Positions 53,333-63,706 of a stretch of DNA of 64,000 nucleotides are shown piece by piece. The notes below the pieces were generated by a model that saw only the letters and a program-made list of their open reading frames with translations, did no database searches and was not told the DNA's origin. How positions within the stretch are numbered: the stretch's first letter is position 1; each line of letters opens with the position of its first letter. The DNA comes from Spiroplasma endosymbiont of Asaphidion curtum (GTDB lineage: Bacteria > Bacillota_I > Bacilli_A > Mycoplasmatales > Nriv7), in NCBI RefSeq assembly GCF_964031085.1, contig NZ_OZ035001.1:1-64000 (forward strand), written 5' to 3'. Both the position numbers and the translations under genes were made by a program.

Positions 53333-54717
53333 TGACTATTACTAATAATTTTTTATTAGAAGATGCTGAGGTTAGTGTTTTAGCGGCAGTTATTAATTCT
53401 AAAACTGCTAGTGATGAGGTTGTTGCTTTTCTTAATGAGAATGATTTTATTAATTCCCGACATAAATTAATTTTTAAAGCAATTACTTCGTTATATAATC
53501 ACCAATTACCAATTGATTTACCAATTTTAACTGATATGTTAGTTAAACAACAAAGTCTTAGTCAGGCTGGTGGAGTGGAATATTTAACTTTGATTACTCA
53601 AAGTTATATTAGTGATGCTAATTTAGATGATTATTTAAAAATTATTGTTGAACGCACAATGTTAAGAAATTTGCAATTAGTAACTCAAGATATTACTAAG
53701 AAAATTAATACTGAAATTAGTGTGTGGGAACTTTTAGGAATTGCTGAACGGAAAATTTTGGAAATTGCTAATAATCGTAAAAAAAATGAGTTTAAAAGTA
53801 CTAAGGATATTGTTGATGCAACATTATCTAAGATTGAGAAGTTACAAAATAGTGATAATCAATTAACAGGTTCAGATAGTGGTTTTATGCAATTAAATAA
53901 GATTACTAATGGTTTTCAAAATGGTGATTTTATTATTTTGGCAGCTCGTCCTTCAATGGGGAAAACAGCTTTAGCATTAAATTTTGCTGTTAATTGTGCA
54001 AGAGTTTATAAAGATAGTGCTGTGGTCATTTTTTCTTTAGAAATGCCAACCGAACAATTAATTTTGAGAATTTTAGGTTCAGAAACAAAAATTGGTTCAA
54101 TGCAAATTAAAACAGGAAAAAATTTAACAAGTCGGAATTGACAAGATTTAACTAGTGTTGGTAGTAAATTAAAGCAAAGTAATATTTTTATTGATGATTC
54201 CCCAGGATTGCGAGTGATTGAATTAATTTCTAAATTAAGAAAATTAAGTCATAATTATGATTTAAAGTTGGTTGTTATTGATTACTTGCAATTATTAGTT
54301 GGTGATGGTGAGAATCGGCAACAAGAAATTTCTAATATTTCTCGAAGTTTAAAGGCATTAGCAAGAGAACTAGAAGTACCAATTGTTTGTTTATCACAGT
54401 TATCGCGAAAAGTAGAATCAAGAGAAGATAAACGACCATTAATGTCTGATTTGCGGGAATCAGGAGCAATTGAACAGGATGCTGACTTAATTATGTTTCT
54501 TTATCGTGAAGACTATTATGAAAAGAAAGAAGATAGTTTGAATGAAGAATCACATAAAGCACAATTAATTATTTCTAAGCATCGTAATGGTCCGACTGGA
54601 ACAGTAGAATTACTTTTTTTACAAAAGTATGGTAGTTTTATTGATTATAATAAGATTGTGAATAAAAATGAAAAGAAAGAAGGAACAAAATATGAGGAGA
54701 ATGCTTTCAATAATTAG
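53332..54717 (+). CDS. dnaB: Replicative DNA helicase
   Basis: 461 residues (named dnaC in Bacillus nomenclature). N-terminal DnaB domain (LEDAEVSVLAAVINSKTASD), then Walker A ARPSMGKTALAL near residue 204, Walker B LVVIDYLQLL, and DLRESGAIEQDADLIMFLYR and HRNGPTGTVEL. TGA at 54139 is Trp. Coupled to rplI by one shared base. Unwinds DNA at the fork after loading by DnaA and a loader. Confidence 0.96.
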
Positions 54718-55312
54718 TCATTGAATGACTAGCTTTGTAACGATATTTAGTATTGTTGCTTGTAGCATGAAGACGCATTCGGTTACAATTAATATTACTA
54801 ATGCTGCTAATGAAGCAACAATATTTGATAAGATTTTTCGTGCTGAGGCGGTTACTAAGACAATAAATAGTTTATTTTATACTTATAAAAAAACTGGTAA
54901 AACAGCGTGAGCAGAAAGTAATAAAGAGAAAGTAAAGCAATTGAATAGTGAATTATCAACTCAATTTTATGCTGATTTTTATACAAGGTCGGGGGATACA
55001 TTTTCATATCAGTTTGATATTAATAATTCGTTTGTTAATGATAAATTGAATTTTAATGGAGCTGAGATTAAAGTAATTGATGGTATTAAAGCAGAGGTAA
55101 CTGATGATAAGACAGCACCTAAAGAAATTGATTTTGATGTTTTTTTTCAAGGCATTGCCCAAAAGTATAAGTTTAGTGGTATTGTTAATTGAAAATATAA
55201 TATTGTGAAACTTAATCCGAAGGAAGAAAAAACTGATAAGTTGGCATTTTTTTGAGATTATAACAATGATTTATCACAAATTAAGATTAATAGTTTTGTA
55301 AAAGTAACTTAA
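54692..55312 (+). CDS. Lipoprotein of unknown function
   Basis: 206 residues. Signal peptide with lipobox (SFVTIFSIVACS, Cys near residue 24). The rest is polar, rich in Lys/Asp/Phe, with a repeated-strand look (FDINNSFVNDKLNFNGAEIK). TGA codons are Trp. It starts 26 bases inside dnaB in another frame with SD AAGGA, so it is translated from the same message. It is probably displayed on the cell surface. No family recognised. Confidence 0.8.
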
Positions 55313-55328
55313 TTAATATTTAATTATT

Positions 55329-55364
55329 ATTTCCATAATTCTTTTTAAGAGTTATGGAAATTTT
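55329..55364 (+). terminator. Terminator after the rplI-dnaB-lipoprotein operon
   Basis: TTTCCATAATTCTT / AAGAGTTATGGAAA hairpin (one mismatch region) followed by TTTT. Confidence 0.75.
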
Positions 55365-55377
55365 ACTTAGTTGTTGG

Positions 55378-55850
55378 ACGCATAAAGTTTTGTTAGGTGG
55401 GAAAATATTTGAATAAGTATTAAGACAGTCAGTAATGATTGTCTTTTTATTTTATAAGGTGTTAAAAATTTGTTCTTTGAAAATTAAATACAAGTGAGTT
55501 AATAATGTTGGTATGTATTAAAACACGATAAATTGTGGGTGGTCGCCATAACCAAAAGAAGTTTACCAGTTAATAGATAACACCCTATTAGCTATAGCAA
55601 TTTGTTTCATTTTGCAATAAAAAAATGAATGGGTGGATTTCCTAAAAATATACACGCTATTAAATTAGTTCCAAGGGTAGGATGCGGATGTTAAAGTGTA
55701 AAAATTTCTATATAGGGGATATGCTAAGTTTAAAATTATTAAAATCTTTATCTAATTAAAAAACAAAATTTACTAACAAAGCTTGTTAAACACTTAAATC
55801 TGGGATATATAAGTGTTTAAAAAACTAAGTTAATTAACAACTTAGTTAAT
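55378..55850 (+). mobile_element. Plectrovirus remnant, copy 3 (terminator and leader only)
   Basis: It begins ACGCATAAAGTTTTGTTAGG, has the GCAA-loop terminator (55422-55448) and nearly the whole leader, then stops at 55850 where an IS30-like fragment begins. No viral gene remains. Confidence 0.82.
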
Positions 55851-56203
55851 GCCAAATTGTAAAGTTAAGTGCAACTAAATTATTTTTCTAACCAAATATT
55901 CGATTGGTGAAAGATAATTTAGTATTTTTCTTGGTCTTTGGTTTAAAGACAATATAAATTTATGAACTGCATTTTTAGTAGTATTTGAAAAATTAAATTT
56001 TTTAGGAAATTTTTCTCTAATTAAACCATTAGTATTTTCATTAGTACCTCTTTGTCAAGACGAATACGCATTAGCAAAATAAATTTTCACATTTAAATTT
56101 TTTTCAAGTTGTTGTCAATTAGAAAATTCTTTACCCCTATCAAATGTTATAGTCTTAACAAGATTATTTGGAAGAATTGATAAATAATGGCTAATGTTTT
56201 CGT
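55851..56203 (-). mobile_element. IS30-like element, 3' fragment (reverse)
   Basis: Right end and the last about 110 codons of the transposase (DRGKEF to the stop). It ends inside the gene and is followed by a second right-end piece of about 30 bases (56204-56233). Confidence 0.85.
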
Positions 56204-56230
56204 GCCAAATTGTAAAGTTAAGTGCAACTA

Positions 56231-56697
56231 AATTAAATCTTAAACTAAATCGTTTTCTACGATTACGATATTTTTCAGTAATAATTTTAAATTTTTTAAG
56301 AATAGCAAAAATATTTTCAATAATAATTCTCATTTTTGAAATTAATTTATTATTATGTTTTTGTTCTTTATTTAAAGGGTTTTTCTTTGTTTTTTTCTTA
56401 GGTATTAGAACATTACTATGAATTTTTTGTATTCCTTGATAACCATTATCAACTATTAATTTAGTATTTTTTAAAATTGGGATTTTTGATTCTTTAAATA
56501 AACAAAAATCATGCTTTTTACCGAGAGAAAAATTTGTTGCAATAATTATTTTGCTTTCTTTTTCAATAATTACTTGTGTTTTAATAGTGTGTTTTTTCTT
56601 TTTTCCTGAATAAGATTGTTTTTGTCTTTTTTTGGGCGTTGAATGGGTGTTTCTGTAGCATCAATAATAATTGTTTTATCATTAAAATAATCATTTA
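56231..56697 (-). pseudogene. IS5-family transposase, C-terminal part
   Basis: The minus strand reads DATETPIQ, then KKHTIKTQVIIEKESKIIIA, VDNGYQGIQKIHSNVLIPKK and MRIIIENIFAILKKFKIITE up to RRKRFSLRFNL, where it runs into an IS30 end. The start half is separated from it by IS30 copy E. Dead. Confidence 0.8.
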
Positions 56698-56847
56698 TTA
56701 GACTTCTTGCATTACTTATTAAAATAATTACAAATTATTTGTAAATAAAAAATACTATATAGTAATTTCTAACTTTTATTAGGTTAATACTTATGGATTT
56801 TATTAAATGTGTAAATTTTGACACAACAAAAAATTATTTTATTATTT

Positions 56848-57929
56848 GCCAAATTGTAAAGTTAAGTGCAACTAAATTATTTTTCTAACCAAATATTCGA
56901 TTGGTGAAAGATAATTTAGTATTTTTCTTGGTCTTTGGTTTAAAGACAATATAAATTTATGAACTGCATTTTTAGTAGTATTTGAAAAATTAAATTTTTT
57001 AGGAAATTTTTCTCTAATTAAACCATTAGTATTTTCATTAGTACCTCTTTGTCAAGGCGAATACGCATTAGCAAAATAAATTTTCACATTTAAATTTTTT
57101 TCAAGTTGTTGTCAATTAGAAAATTCTTTACCCCTATCAAATGTTATAGTCTTAACAAGATTATTTGGAAGAATTGATAAATAATGGCTAATGTTTTCGT
57201 TAACAACTTTAGTAGTTCTATTTTCAACTAACATTGCTAAAGTAAATCTTGATGTTCTTTCAACTAAAGTTATTAAACATGATTTACTTTTACCTCGTGA
57301 TGATACTACAGTATCACCTTCTCAATGACCAACAGTTATACGATTATTAACATTAATATTTCGTTCTTTAATTGATTTACCATTAAATTTACCGCGATTT
57401 TCTTGAGATTTTCGTTTCTTACCTTTTCTTCTTAAATTTTTATTAGTAACTTTTTCAAGTAATCCAGAATAAATTCAATTGTAAATTGTTTTAAAACTAA
57501 TAATTCATTCTTTATGAAAATTTTTAATTCTGCCATAAATTTGTTCAGGCGATCAACCTAATAGTAATTTTTGTTGTACATATTTTACTAATTCTCTATT
57601 TTTAAACTTATGAAAATAAACATGTGATTGTTTTCTGTTTTCTGCTTTATTTTGTGCAATTAATGAAAAATAATGATTACTATCTTTATTTCTATTGACT
57701 TCTCGAATAATAGTACTAATACTTCGATTAAGATTTTTAGCTATTTCACTAATTTTTACTTTAAACTTCAATTGATTCTCAATATAAATTCTTTCATATA
57801 TGCCAAGATGTTTGTAACCCATATAAAAACTCCTTGCTTTGTTTTTTCTAAAATAAACTTAGCATCATGAAATTTTTATATGAGATTTTTTGCAATTTTA
57901 TTTACTTGCACTTACAAGTATAATTCAGC
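56848..57929 (-). mobile_element. IS30-like element copy E
   Basis: Full 1082 bp within IS5-like sequence; the junction on the right equals that of copy D. Confidence 0.9.
56872..57822 (-). CDS. IS30-family transposase (copy E)
   Basis: 316 residues, intact with TGA=Trp, minus strand. Same helix-turn-helix and DDE motifs as the other four full copies. Embedded in a dead IS5-like element. Confidence 0.92.
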
Positions 57930-57956
57930 ATTAAAATAATCATTTATTAATGCTTT

Positions 57957-58271
57957 TTTACCAGCAAGTTGTTGAAAATCAGGATGTTTGATTAAAATAT
58001 CTTCAATTCACTTGATATTTCGATAACAACTAGCTTCACTAATATCAAAACTTTTACCAAGATGAAAATAAGTACGATATTCTCGTCAATATGATAAAGT
58101 CATCAATAATCTATTTTCTAATGATAATTTATTATTTTTACCACCTCTTTTAAACTTTTTTAACTCAGCTTCTTTTAAAATATTTAACATTTTATTAAAA
58201 GTACTTTGCTTTATTCCAGTTAATCGTAATAATTCTTTATCATTAATAAAATTAAATTTATCAAATTTCAT
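57957..58271 (-). pseudogene. IS5-family transposase, N-terminal part (reverse)
   Basis: Starts MKFDKFNFINDKELLRLTGI at 58271 and reads through TGA=Trp to DYFN, where the sequence leaves the IS at 57930. Separated by IS30 copy E from its C-terminal half. Confidence 0.82.
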
Positions 58272-58435
58272 AATCTTAAATTCCTTATAATTTCTATTTT
58301 AAATATATTTTATAGGAATTTTGTTTAATAAATAAGTAATGCAAGAAGTCTAATAAATAAGTAATGCAAGAAGTCTAATGTTGTAGTTAATTCTGTTTTT
58401 AGTAGCGACAATATTTTTTAAAAAGGAGGTGAAAT

Positions 58436-58474
58436 ATGATAAATACGATTGTTTCTAGTGTGGGTAAAAAGTAG
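58436..58474 (+). CDS. 12-aa leader peptide MINTIVSSVGKK
   Basis: ATG 58436 follows AAAGGAGGTGA at ideal spacing (six bases). The stop TAG comes one base before the next ATG, so it may be a coupled leader peptide. The strong SD is the reason to call it. Confidence 0.4.
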   Translation: MINTIVSSVGKK

Positions 58475-58475
58475 T

Positions 58476-58668
58476 ATGAAATTTCTTAGTAGCTTAGTAG
58501 CATTTTTTACAAAAACTTTATCCACCTTCTTTAAAATTTTTAGAAGAAGTTTGAACTCTTTTAAAATATAAAGTATTTGATTTTTTATTTCGTTTTACAC
58601 TAATGGCAATTTTTTTCTGAATTATGATTGTTATTAGAATTGTGCTGATAATGAAACAAAAATATTAA
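58476..58668 (+). CDS. Small membrane peptide(s), possibly one frameshifted 63-aa protein
   Basis: The first frame (58476-58571) gives a 31-aa cationic amphipathic peptide (MKFLSSLVAFFTKTLSTFFK then RRSLNSF). A +1-shifted frame continues as KFLEEVWTLLKYKVFDFLF and ends in a hydrophobic helix (MAIFFWIMIVIRIVLIM), stop at 58668. Dropping one base near 58530 would give a single 63-residue protein. It could be a type I-like toxin, a bacteriocin-like peptide or a decayed viral membrane protein; the sequence does not decide. Confidence 0.45.
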
Positions 58669-58735
58669 ATAAAGCTCAACTTAATTAAGTTAATGTCTAC
58701 CAAATAACTGACGCTACTAAAAACGGAATTAACCG

Positions 58736-59718
58736 TTATTTTTCTTTCATTTTTCTTAAAAATTTGCTAAATTTATCCATTTTTAAGTATTCCAAGTCTT
58801 CTAAATCAATTGCGGTGTCATTATAGTATTTGTCTTCATAGTCAGAATTTACTTTTGAATTTAAGTATTCTCTTAAAAATGCTAGGTAAAAAGAATTGTA
58901 AGTGTTAAGTATTGGCAGGGGAATTTTCAATTTAAAGAAATAAATGTCTAATTCCGGAATATCACGATATTTAATGCGACGACCTTTTTTACTATTTTTA
59001 GCATCAATTAAGGTGTTTCGTCAGCGTTCATATTCTTCAATACTAGTAAAGATGCCATAGATAACTTTTAAGTAGGGGCGAAAAATATTAACGGGTTTTT
59101 TACGAATTCCCACAATTACATTATTGGCAATATCACGAACTTTAACTCATATATGTTTATCTCTTTGACCGCTAGCGAGAACAATATGACCAAAATGCCG
59201 TGCCAGAGCGAAATATTCTTGAATACCGGTTTCTTCGTTTTTAGTATTATTTTTTTCTCAATCAGTTCCTTCTAAAAATAAATTGGTTTCATCTCACAAA
59301 AGTAAGGTTTTGTCTGGCAATACCGGATAATCAAAGTCTAACAATCCCATATGTCCTAAACTTAATTTTTGGGTTTCTAGTAATGGAAATGTTGAGGCGA
59401 TATGATATTTTTTCTTTTTTAGTAATTTTGATGCGTATACTAGAAAGGCAGTTTTTCCAGTTCCTAATGAACCAATAACGATGTTTAATGGTGAAAATTT
59501 TTTAAGAAGTTAATAACTTTGTTGATTTGTGTTAAATTACCAATTTTGAAAAGGAAAATTAAAATACAACCTGCTAAAAATAAATAGCTTACAATGTTTT
59601 TAAAATAACCGTTGTAAATATATCAAATTGCTCCCCAATGTCATAAAATTAAAAATGAGGTGCGATTTAATTCAATAAAATGGTTATTTTTTTCTATTAT
59701 TCATTTGCAAAATTTCAT
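58736..59718 (-). pseudogene. Zot-like assembly ATPase, frameshifted (copy 4)
   Basis: All motifs of the intact copies are present (GSLGTGKTAFLVYASKLL, LLLWDETNLF, ARHFGHIVLASGQRDK). At about 59495-59505, just before the P-loop, one base is missing compared with copies 1 and 2 (AAAATTTTCACC), so the membrane anchor and the ATPase are in different frames. The end is KMKEK, slightly shorter than copy 1. Not functional. Confidence 0.8.
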
Positions 59719-59742
59719 CTTGCACCTCACTTTATTTTTTTG

Positions 59743-59991
59743 TTAGCGTACCGCTCCAAGTAATTTTTCAAACATTTTAAAACAAATAAAGAATATTGCC
59801 AAAATAAATGGAAAAATGAATATTCAGTAGTCAGCAAAGAAGTTACCGACTTGTGGCATATTAACAGCAATAATTTCTCACATTTTAGTAAACGCTGTTA
59901 TAATTGCGTTTCACAATTTAGTCATCGCGTCACTAGCTGTTATTTTTTCTACTGTTGCTGGCGCTTCTCCTGCTAAGAAAGTTCCAATCAT
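59743..59991 (-). CDS. Plectroviral major coat protein candidate (copy 4)
   Basis: 82 residues, one more than in copies 1 and 2 because of an inserted Gly in FLAGEAPATVEK. pVIII-like layout retained, with RBS AAAGGGGG. Intact, so the virus-strain of origin differs slightly from copies 1 and 2. Confidence 0.8.
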
Positions 59992-60010
59992 ATAATCACC
60001 CCCTTTCTTT

Positions 60011-60145
60011 TTAAAACATTCATCATTTATATTCAAAGTTTTTCTTAAATTTGTTAAAACCACGATTAACCTTAACACGATTATATTTTTTCCTAATTAA
60101 TTTTGAATTTCTTTGGGAATGCATCACAATGTAACTTCTTGACAT
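60011..60145 (-). CDS. Plectroviral 44-aa basic protein (copy 4)
   Basis: Same length as in copy 1 (MSRSYIVMHSQRNSKLIRKK and further basic residues, ending KWWMF). Its conservation in two copies that differ elsewhere supports a real gene. It lies just before the coat gene. Confidence 0.65.
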
Positions 60146-60156
60146 TATTTTTTTCT

Positions 60157-60387
60157 CTATCTAAATACTGATATGGTTTTTCAAAGTAGCATTAGAATAA
60201 ATCACACCATAATCGCTGTTAAGAATCAAAAGGCAATGTTTGCTATTAAAAGTCAAAGTGGTGCTTCGGTTAATTTAATTTCTTTACCACCAGTAATGTG
60301 AGCTGGAATAGTTGTAATTTGAATAAATAAATCTCAGAAAGTTTGTTTAATTTGTTCTCAATTAAATTCTTTTAAATTTACTGTCAT
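60157..60387 (-). CDS. Plectroviral 76-aa membrane protein (copy 4)
   Basis: Starts MTVNLKEFNWEQIKQTFW; ends with a hydrophobic helix and a basic tail (SVFR-like). Middle GGKEIKLTEAPLWLL is an intermediate between copies 1 and 2. Intact; function unknown. Confidence 0.78.
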
Positions 60388-60390
60388 TTT

Positions 60391-60552
60391 TTATCTCCCA
60401 AAAATCATTTTTATTGGTAAATACATAATTGAAATTAAGGCGAAAAGAAAAGTAATGATAATAATTAATCCGGCAATAAACGCAACTTGTGCAGGCATTT
60501 TTTCTATTGGAACAAACAGTTTTAAGAACTCCATAATAATTTCTCAAAACAT
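60391..60552 (-). CDS. Plectroviral 53-aa membrane protein (copy 4)
   Basis: Single-span MFWEIIMEFLKLFVPIEKM protein, overlapping the end of the previous gene by one base and three bases before the next. Intact; function unknown. Confidence 0.75.
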
Positions 60553-60773
60553 TATTTTTTATCCGCGTTATTTTCTTTTGAATTAGGAGCTTTAACCCAT
60601 TCTTCAAAGCGGGCAATAAACACTTTTTCGTCTTTTGTGAAATTACCAGTATTATTTTTGATGGCATTTTTATATTTAATTCTAATTTTTATTTTGGCAT
60701 AAATTTTATAAGCAAAATATGCCAATAGCATGATGCAGATGATAATAAATATTATTCCAATCGCAATATTCAT
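60552..60773 (-). CDS. Plectroviral 73-aa membrane protein (copy 4)
   Basis: N-terminal hydrophobic helix (IAIGIIFIIICIMLLAYFAY), basic middle, polar tail with WVKAPNSKENNADKK. In this copy TGG rather than TGA encodes the tryptophan of EEWVK, an independent sign that TGA in the other copies is Trp. Confidence 0.8.
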   Translation of the reverse strand: MNIAIGIIFIIICIMLLAYFAYKIYAKIKIRIKYKNAIKNNTGNFTKDEKVFIARFEEWVKAPNSKENNADKK

Positions 60774-60775
60774 TT

Positions 60776-61102
60776 TTAAACTCCTTTAAAATAGTTATAA
60801 TTTATATCTTTTTTATTGTTTTCTTTTTTGGCAATGAAGAAGCTTAATAATTCTTGTCCTTTAATTAACTTGGTTTCATTTTCTTTTTTATTAATTGAAA
60901 TTATTTGATATTTACTATCTTTTATTATTCCGATGCAAATAGAATTTTCATATTTTCCTTTATAAACAAATCGTTTTGGAAACCAAATACCGATTTGTTC
61001 ATTAAATCACGGAATTTTAGGGGCTTTAATAAGCATTGCGTTTTGCGTTTCTTTTAAGAGATATTTTTTAGTATTTAAGAAAATGTTTTCAATGTTTTTC
61101 AT
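60776..61102 (-). CDS. Plectroviral 108-aa protein, first gene (copy 4)
   Basis: MKNIENIFLNTKKYLLKETQ, then PWFNEQIGIWFPKRFVYKG. Same length as in copies 1 and 2, with KLIKGQELL like copy 1. RBS GAAAGG. Soluble, basic; possible DNA-binding protein. Confidence 0.8.
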
Positions 61103-61533
61103 AATAAATTACCTTTCTTATAGATAAACTAAGTATATTAACTAAGTTAGTTAACTTAGTTTTTTAAACACTTAAATATCGCAGATTTAAGTGTTTAACA
61201 AGCTTTGTTAATAAATTTTGTTTTTTTATTAGATAAAGATTTTAATAATTTTAAACTTAACATACCCCTATATAGAAATTTCTACACTTTAACATCCGCA
61301 TCCTACCCTTGGAACTAATTTAATAGCGTGTATATTTTTAGGAAATCCACCCATTCATTTTTTTATTGCAAAATGAAACAAATTGCTATAGCTAATAGGG
61401 TGTTATCTATTAACTGGTAAACTTCTTTTGGTTATGGCGACCACCCACAATTTATCGTGTTTTAATACATACCAACATTATTGATTCACTTGTATTTAAT
61501 TTTCAAAGAACAAATTTTAACACCTTATAAAAT
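61103..61533 (-). other. Conserved plectroviral non-coding leader (copy 4)
   Basis: Reverse copy of the leader with paired arms TAAGTGTT / AACACTTA around 61160-61197 and the CTAAGTT / AACTTAG stem (61132-61160). Nearly the same as copy 3. No open frame. Confidence 0.6.
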
Positions 61534-61560
61534 AAAAAGACAATCATTGCTGACTGCCTT
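61534..61560 (-). terminator. Viral transcript terminator (copy 4)
   Basis: Reverse version of the GCAA-loop hairpin, followed on the minus strand by a T run. Confidence 0.8.
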
Positions 61561-61617
61561 AATACTTATTCAAATATTTGCCCACCTAACAAAACTTTAT
61601 GCGTCCAAAATATAAAA

Positions 61618-61811
61618 TTAATATATATTTAGTTAAAATTTAATAATAATTAATAATTTTTATTGTGTAAAAATTCAATAATATGATAAAATAGTAGTCA
61701 ATAAAAATGACAATAACAAGAAAGGTATGGTTAGTTTAGTAATTAAATAATATAATTAGCTGATTGTTTTACTTCTTAAAAGCAATACCTAAGAAAACTA
61801 AACGCGACCAC
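61618..61811. repeat. About 190-bp repeat, unit 2 (viral unit border)
   Basis: Matches 28880-29066 with few changes and ends in ACTAAACGCGACCA. Host sequence of the S10 operon upstream region begins right after it. Confidence 0.72.
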
Positions 61812-61826
61812 CGTAGTAAAATATAT

Positions 61827-61854
61827 TTGTAATTGCTAAGGAATAGTGTATAAT
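61827..61854 (+). promoter_or_regulatory. Promoter of the S10 ribosomal protein operon
   Basis: TTGTAA (61827-61832) and TATAAT (61849-61854) with a 16-base spacer. About 90 bases of leader follow, with a possible regulatory stem (CGCCAAGAAGCG, 61892-61903). Confidence 0.65.
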
Positions 61855-61944
61855 ATTTAACTGTGTATATTATATGTACCATTATCGATACGCCAAGAAG
61901 CGTTGTAGCAAAAGTAATTTTTAATTCAGGAAGGAGACCGTGTT

Positions 61945-62250
61945 ATGGCTCAAAAAATTAGAATTCGTTTATGTGGTTATGATAGCAAAACTGTTGATCA
62001 GTCAATTCTTAAAATTGTTCAAGCAGTGCAATTGACAGGAGCAAAAGTTAAGGGACCGATTCCTTTGCCAACCAAAAGAGAAATTTATACTGTTTTACGA
62101 TCTGTTCATAAACATAAAGATGCTCGTGAACAGTTTGAAATCCGAACTCATAACAGATTAGTTGATATTATTAATCCAACACCAAAAACTGTAGATAGTT
62201 TATCAAGATTACAACTACCTAGTGGTGTGGATATTGAGATTAAATTATAA
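61945..62250 (+). CDS. rpsJ: 30S ribosomal protein S10 (uS10)
   Basis: 101 residues, [20 protein letters not shown]; then [20 protein letters not shown], and VDIEIKL at the end, all typical of S10. RBS AGGAAGGAG precedes the ATG. First gene of the S10-spc ribosomal operon. S10 also takes part in transcription antitermination as NusE. Confidence 0.97.
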   Translation: MAQKIRIRLCGYDSKTVDQSILKIVQAVQLTGAKVKGPIPLPTKREIYTVLRSVHKHKDAREQFEIRTHNRLVDIINPTPKTVDSLSRLQLPSGVDIEIKL

Positions 62251-62352
62251 ACAATTATAAACGCAATTAACTTAGTCAACCTTTTAGAAATATATTTTAA
62301 AAGGCAATGATATACACAATAATGATAAGTTGGAAAGGACGGTAAAATTCTT

Positions 62353-63060
62353 ATGAAAGGAATTTTAGGCAGAAAAATTGCTATGACTCAGGTCTTTACT
62401 GTTGAAGGAAAGATAATTCCCGTAACAGTTATTGAAGTGCAACCTAATGTTGTTACTGATGTTAAAACAGCAGAGGAAAATGGTTATACTTCGTTGCAGT
62501 TAGCGGTAGAAGATAAAAGACCTAATTTAGTTAATAAACCATTGAAAGGACATTTTGAAAGAGCTAAGACAACTCCGAAGCGGTTTAGTAAAGAGATTCG
62601 TGAAATGTCAGGGTTTAATATGGGAGATATTATTAATTGTGATATTTTCACTCCTGGTGAATTAGTAGATGTGCGAGCTATTAGCAAGGGTAAAGGCTTT
62701 GCGGGAGTTATTAAACGCCATAATTATTCAAGAGGGCCGATGGCTCATGGTTCTGGGTTTCATCGTGAAATTGGTTCAATGGGTGCGATTGCTCCGAACC
62801 GAATTTTTAAAGGAAAAAAGATGCCGGGAAGAATGGGACATCAACAAGTTACAATGCAAAATTTGCAAGTAATTCATATTGATGTTGCTAAGAATGCGTT
62901 ATTAGTTAAAGGTTCAATTCCAGGACCTAAAAAACAGTTTGTTGTTATTACTGAAGCGATTAAGGGCTTAAAAACAAAAACACCACCAAATTTAGTTAAC
63001 AATCAACCACCTGTTGAAACTACTACAGTAGATGTTAGTAGCGTTGCCCCAGCAGCATAA
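62353..63060 (+). CDS. rplC: 50S ribosomal protein L3 (uL3)
   Basis: 235 residues. [20 protein letters not shown] at the start and the signature [37 protein letters not shown]. The C-terminal tail of about 25 residues ([13 protein letters not shown]) is longer than usual. RBS GAAAGGACGG. The 102-base gap after rpsJ holds a small stem (CCTTTTAGA / TTTTAAAAGG). Confidence 0.96.
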   Translation: MKGILGRKIAMTQVFTVEGKIIPVTVIEVQPNVVTDVKTAEENGYTSLQLAVEDKRPNLVNKPLKGHFERAKTTPKRFSKEIREMSGFNMGDIINCDIFTPGELVDVRAISKGKGFAGVIKRHNYSRGPMAHGSGFHREIGSMGAIAPNRIFKGKKMPGRMGHQQVTMQNLQVIHIDVAKNALLVKGSIPGPKKQFVVITEAIKGLKTKTPPNLVNNQPPVETTTVDVSSVAPAA

Positions 63061-63076
63061 TTATTAAGGAGAAAAA

Positions 63077-63706
63077 ATGATGAAGTTACAAGTATTAGAT
63101 ATTAATGGTAATGTTGTTAAAGATGTTAGTTTAAATGAGAAAGTTTGAAATATTATGCCTCATCAACAAGCAATGTTTGATGCAACAATTGCTCAACAAG
63201 CGTCTTGAAGACAGGGAACACATCAAACTAAAACTCGTGGTGAAGTTAGCGGTGGTGGTAAAAAACCATGGAAGCAAAAAGGGACAGGACGAGCCAGACA
63301 AGGTTCAATTCGTTCGCCACAATGAAAAGGTGGGGGAATTGTATTTGGTCCAACAGTTGAGAGAAATTATAAATTGCATGTTAATCGGAAAGTAAGAAAG
63401 TTAGCATTAAAATCGGCGTTATCTTTAAAGGCACAAAATAATGAACTTATTATTGTTGACAGTATTAGTTTAGAAAAATATTCAACAAAGGCAGTTTTAC
63501 AAATTTGTCAAAATTTAAAGTTAGTGGATAATAAAACATTATTAATTACTAAAGTAGCTGATGAAATGATTGTTAAATCAGCAAGTAATATTGCAAAATT
63601 TAATGTTATTGCTGCTAATAATTTAAATATTTATGATTTATTGCACGCTAATAAGTTATTAATAACTTTAGAGGCGTTAGTAAACATTGAGGGGGTATTG
63701 GCATAA
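63077..63706 (+). CDS. rplD: 50S ribosomal protein L4 (uL4)
   Basis: 209 residues from ATG 63077 (another ATG follows at 63080), RBS AAGGAG. The family motif [40 protein letters not shown] carries TGA-encoded Trp residues. The C-terminal half has [12 protein letters not shown]. In many bacteria L4 represses its own operon. Its stop overlaps the rplW start (TAATG). Confidence 0.96.

Larger units (their letters stand above)
56204..58376 (-). mobile_element. Nested IS5-like / IS30-like composite
   Basis: Reading along the + strand there are five parts. A 30-base IS30 end comes first. The reverse IS5-like C-terminal part (about 56231-56697) is next. An IS5-like right end (56698-56847) then begins exactly at the target AAT used by the MITE in copy 1. 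IS30 copy E (56848-57929) follows. Last is the reverse IS5-like N-terminal part and left end (57930-58351), plus an extra 25-base end (58352-58376). Two or more insertion events and later recombination are needed to explain it. Confidence 0.75.
58386..58733 (+). other. 348-bp small-peptide cassette with 22-bp inverted repeats
   Basis: The ends (starting GTTAATTCTG at 58386, ending GGAATTAAC at 58733) are inverted repeats of 22 bases with one mismatch. Between them lie a near-perfect SD AAAGGAGGTGA and small ORFs on the strand opposite to viral copy 4. It occupies the position where copies 1 and 2 have the 94-aa membrane protein gene. Nature unknown. Confidence 0.6.
58736..61615 (-). mobile_element. 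SpV1-like plectrovirus remnant, copy 4 (reverse)
   Basis: Reverse order of leader, 108-, 73-, 53-, 76- and 44-aa genes, coat gene and assembly ATPase. The distal genes are missing; the small-peptide cassette and an IS cluster follow. At the leader side the motif ACGCATAAAG (about 61605) is joined to the repeat of about 190 bases and then to the S10 operon. Confidence 0.85.
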
